From NCBI GenBank assembly GCA_020438185.1, contig JAGQVC010000126.1, forward strand, positions 1 through 5,789: a stretch of DNA of 5,789 nucleotides, written 5' to 3'. The stretch's first letter is position 1, and every line of letters starts with the position of its first letter. Below are positions 5,036-5,789 of this stretch, one piece after another. Under the pieces are notes generated by a model that saw nothing but the letters and a program-made list of their open reading frames with translations, had not been told where the DNA came from and did no database searches. A program made the translations under genes and the position numbers. The DNA is from Bacteroidota bacterium (GTDB lineage: Bacteria; Bacteroidota; Bacteroidia; M30B66).

Positions 5036-5789
5036 TCACTCACATAAAACCATTATTGCTTCCGGTACAATTTCAATTCTAACCGGGGTGTTTCCTCTTG
5101 ATTCTCCATCTATCTGAAGGTTCTGCTCGGGACTGGCAGCCAATTGCAGCGATTCACAGGTAAATAATTTTACTTCCTTTAAATGCGTGAATTTTCCGCT
5201 AAATAACTTCAGAATATTAAAAACAATCTTCAGGCGACTTATTTTCTCAACCAAAACAATACTCAGCTTTCCTTTTTCCTCTCCCGCACGCGGAATTAAT
5301 TTCATGCCGTTTCCGGCATACTTTCCAACTCCAGCAAGAACAGTAAAACCACGGAATCTAAACTCCTCCCCATTTATTGAAACCTCAAACTCAGGTTCAC
5401 TGAAACTAAAAAGTTGTCCAAGAAGTGCTGATATATAAACCATCAAACCAGACCTCCCTTGCTTCTTCTTTTCGTTGGCAACAAAAGCAACCTGAGCATC
5501 AAAACCTCCACCGGCAGAATTTATAAACCAATCTGCACTACCACTTTCATAAACTAGTTTGCCAATATCCTGACTAGCTCTTTTCTCAGACTTTAGCATT
5601 TCGATCGATTTCTTCAGACTTGTAGAAAATCCGTAAGACCTTCTCCAGTCATTTCCCGTTCCCACAGGGAGCTGAGAAATTACAATTTCCTTGCTTGCAA
5701 CCACCTGCTGATGCATGATGCCTCTCAGAACTTCATTCAGACTTCCATCGCCTCCACCGATAAGTATTTTGCGGTAACCATCAGAAATT
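5036..5789 (-). CDS. Diacylglycerol/lipid kinase family protein (DAGK catalytic domain), N-terminus cut by right edge
   Basis: This is a soluble, membrane-associated lipid kinase of the DgkB/YegS/BmrU type, phosphorylating diacylglycerol or a related lipid alcohol with ATP. The frame runs open to the window edge, and 250 residues are visible of an expected 290-310. Counting from the first complete codon, GGGDGSLNEV (11-20) is the nucleotide-binding GGDGTxNEV with Ser for Thr. PVGTGNDWRR (41-50) is the PxGTxND motif. AGGGFDAQV (93-101), YAGNGMKLIPRAG (157-169) and the C-terminal IDGE (226-229) match the second domain. An internal ATG at 5716 is not the start, because the GGDG motif lies upstream of it. 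It is followed after 3 nt by the Rieske gene. The exact lipid substrate is not readable. Confidence 0.92.
   Translation of the reverse strand, partial: ISDGYRKILIGGGDGSLNEVLRGIMHQQVVASKEIVISQLPVGTGNDWRRSYGFSTSLKKSIEMLKSEKRASQDIGKLVYESGSADWFINSAGGGFDAQVAFVANEKKKQGRSGLMVYISALLGQLFSFSEPEFEVSINGEEFRFRGFTVLAGVGKYAGNGMKLIPRAGEEKGKLSIVLVEKISRLKIVFNILKLFSGKFTHLKEVKLFTCESLQLAASPEQNLQIDGESRGNTPVRIEIVPEAIMVLCE

Noticed and set aside
5036..5716. Complete lipid kinase starting at the ATG at 5716
   Set aside because: The frame continues to the window edge and encodes the essential GGGDGSLNEV motif upstream of that ATG.

Overview
The window looks like a chromosomal segment from a member of the Bacteroidota. 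It is AT-rich, has no Shine-Dalgarno-like sites ahead of the genes, and carries TAnnTTTG-type -7 boxes just upstream of three of its genes. This taxon call is an inference from promoter style and protein character.

Layout from left to right. (1) Positions 1-310, minus strand: the first 103 codons of an ABC-2 type permease for polysaccharide export (Wzm/TagG type), cut by the left edge. (2) 538-1290, plus strand: a stand-alone protein related to the HD (ppGpp hydrolase) domain of RelA/SpoT, with two metal/active-site positions changed. (3) 1278-3164, minus strand: an atypical short-chain dehydrogenase followed after 3 nt by an APH/choline-kinase-like phosphotransferase. The kinase gene runs tail-to-tail into the HD gene with a 13-nt overlap. 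(4) 3187-3442: non-coding DNA filled by a composite repeat, in which blocks of 8-bp tandem repeats alternate with two copies of a hairpin-forming unit about 100 bp apart. (5) 3441-4547, minus strand: GDP-mannose 4,6-dehydratase (gmd), probably starting at a TTG codon just behind its own promoter. (6) 4664-5789, minus strand: a diacylglycerol-kinase-like lipid kinase, cut by the right edge, followed after 3 nt by a small Rieske [2Fe-2S] protein. A 9-bp perfect inverted repeat separates this pair from gmd.

How it fits together. The permease and gmd point to surface-polysaccharide synthesis and export; gmd supplies the GDP-4-keto-6-deoxymannose precursor of GDP-fucose, GDP-D-rhamnose or GDP-perosamine, and no enzyme for the next step is in the window. 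The lipid kinase acts at the membrane. The roles of the SDR/kinase pair, the Rieske protein and the HD protein cannot be fixed from sequence alone. I see no clear defence system, phage, transposase, CRISPR array or RNA gene. The most unusual DNA is the octamer/hairpin repeat; the most unusual proteins are the HD protein and the SDR, both of which lack residues normally essential in their families.
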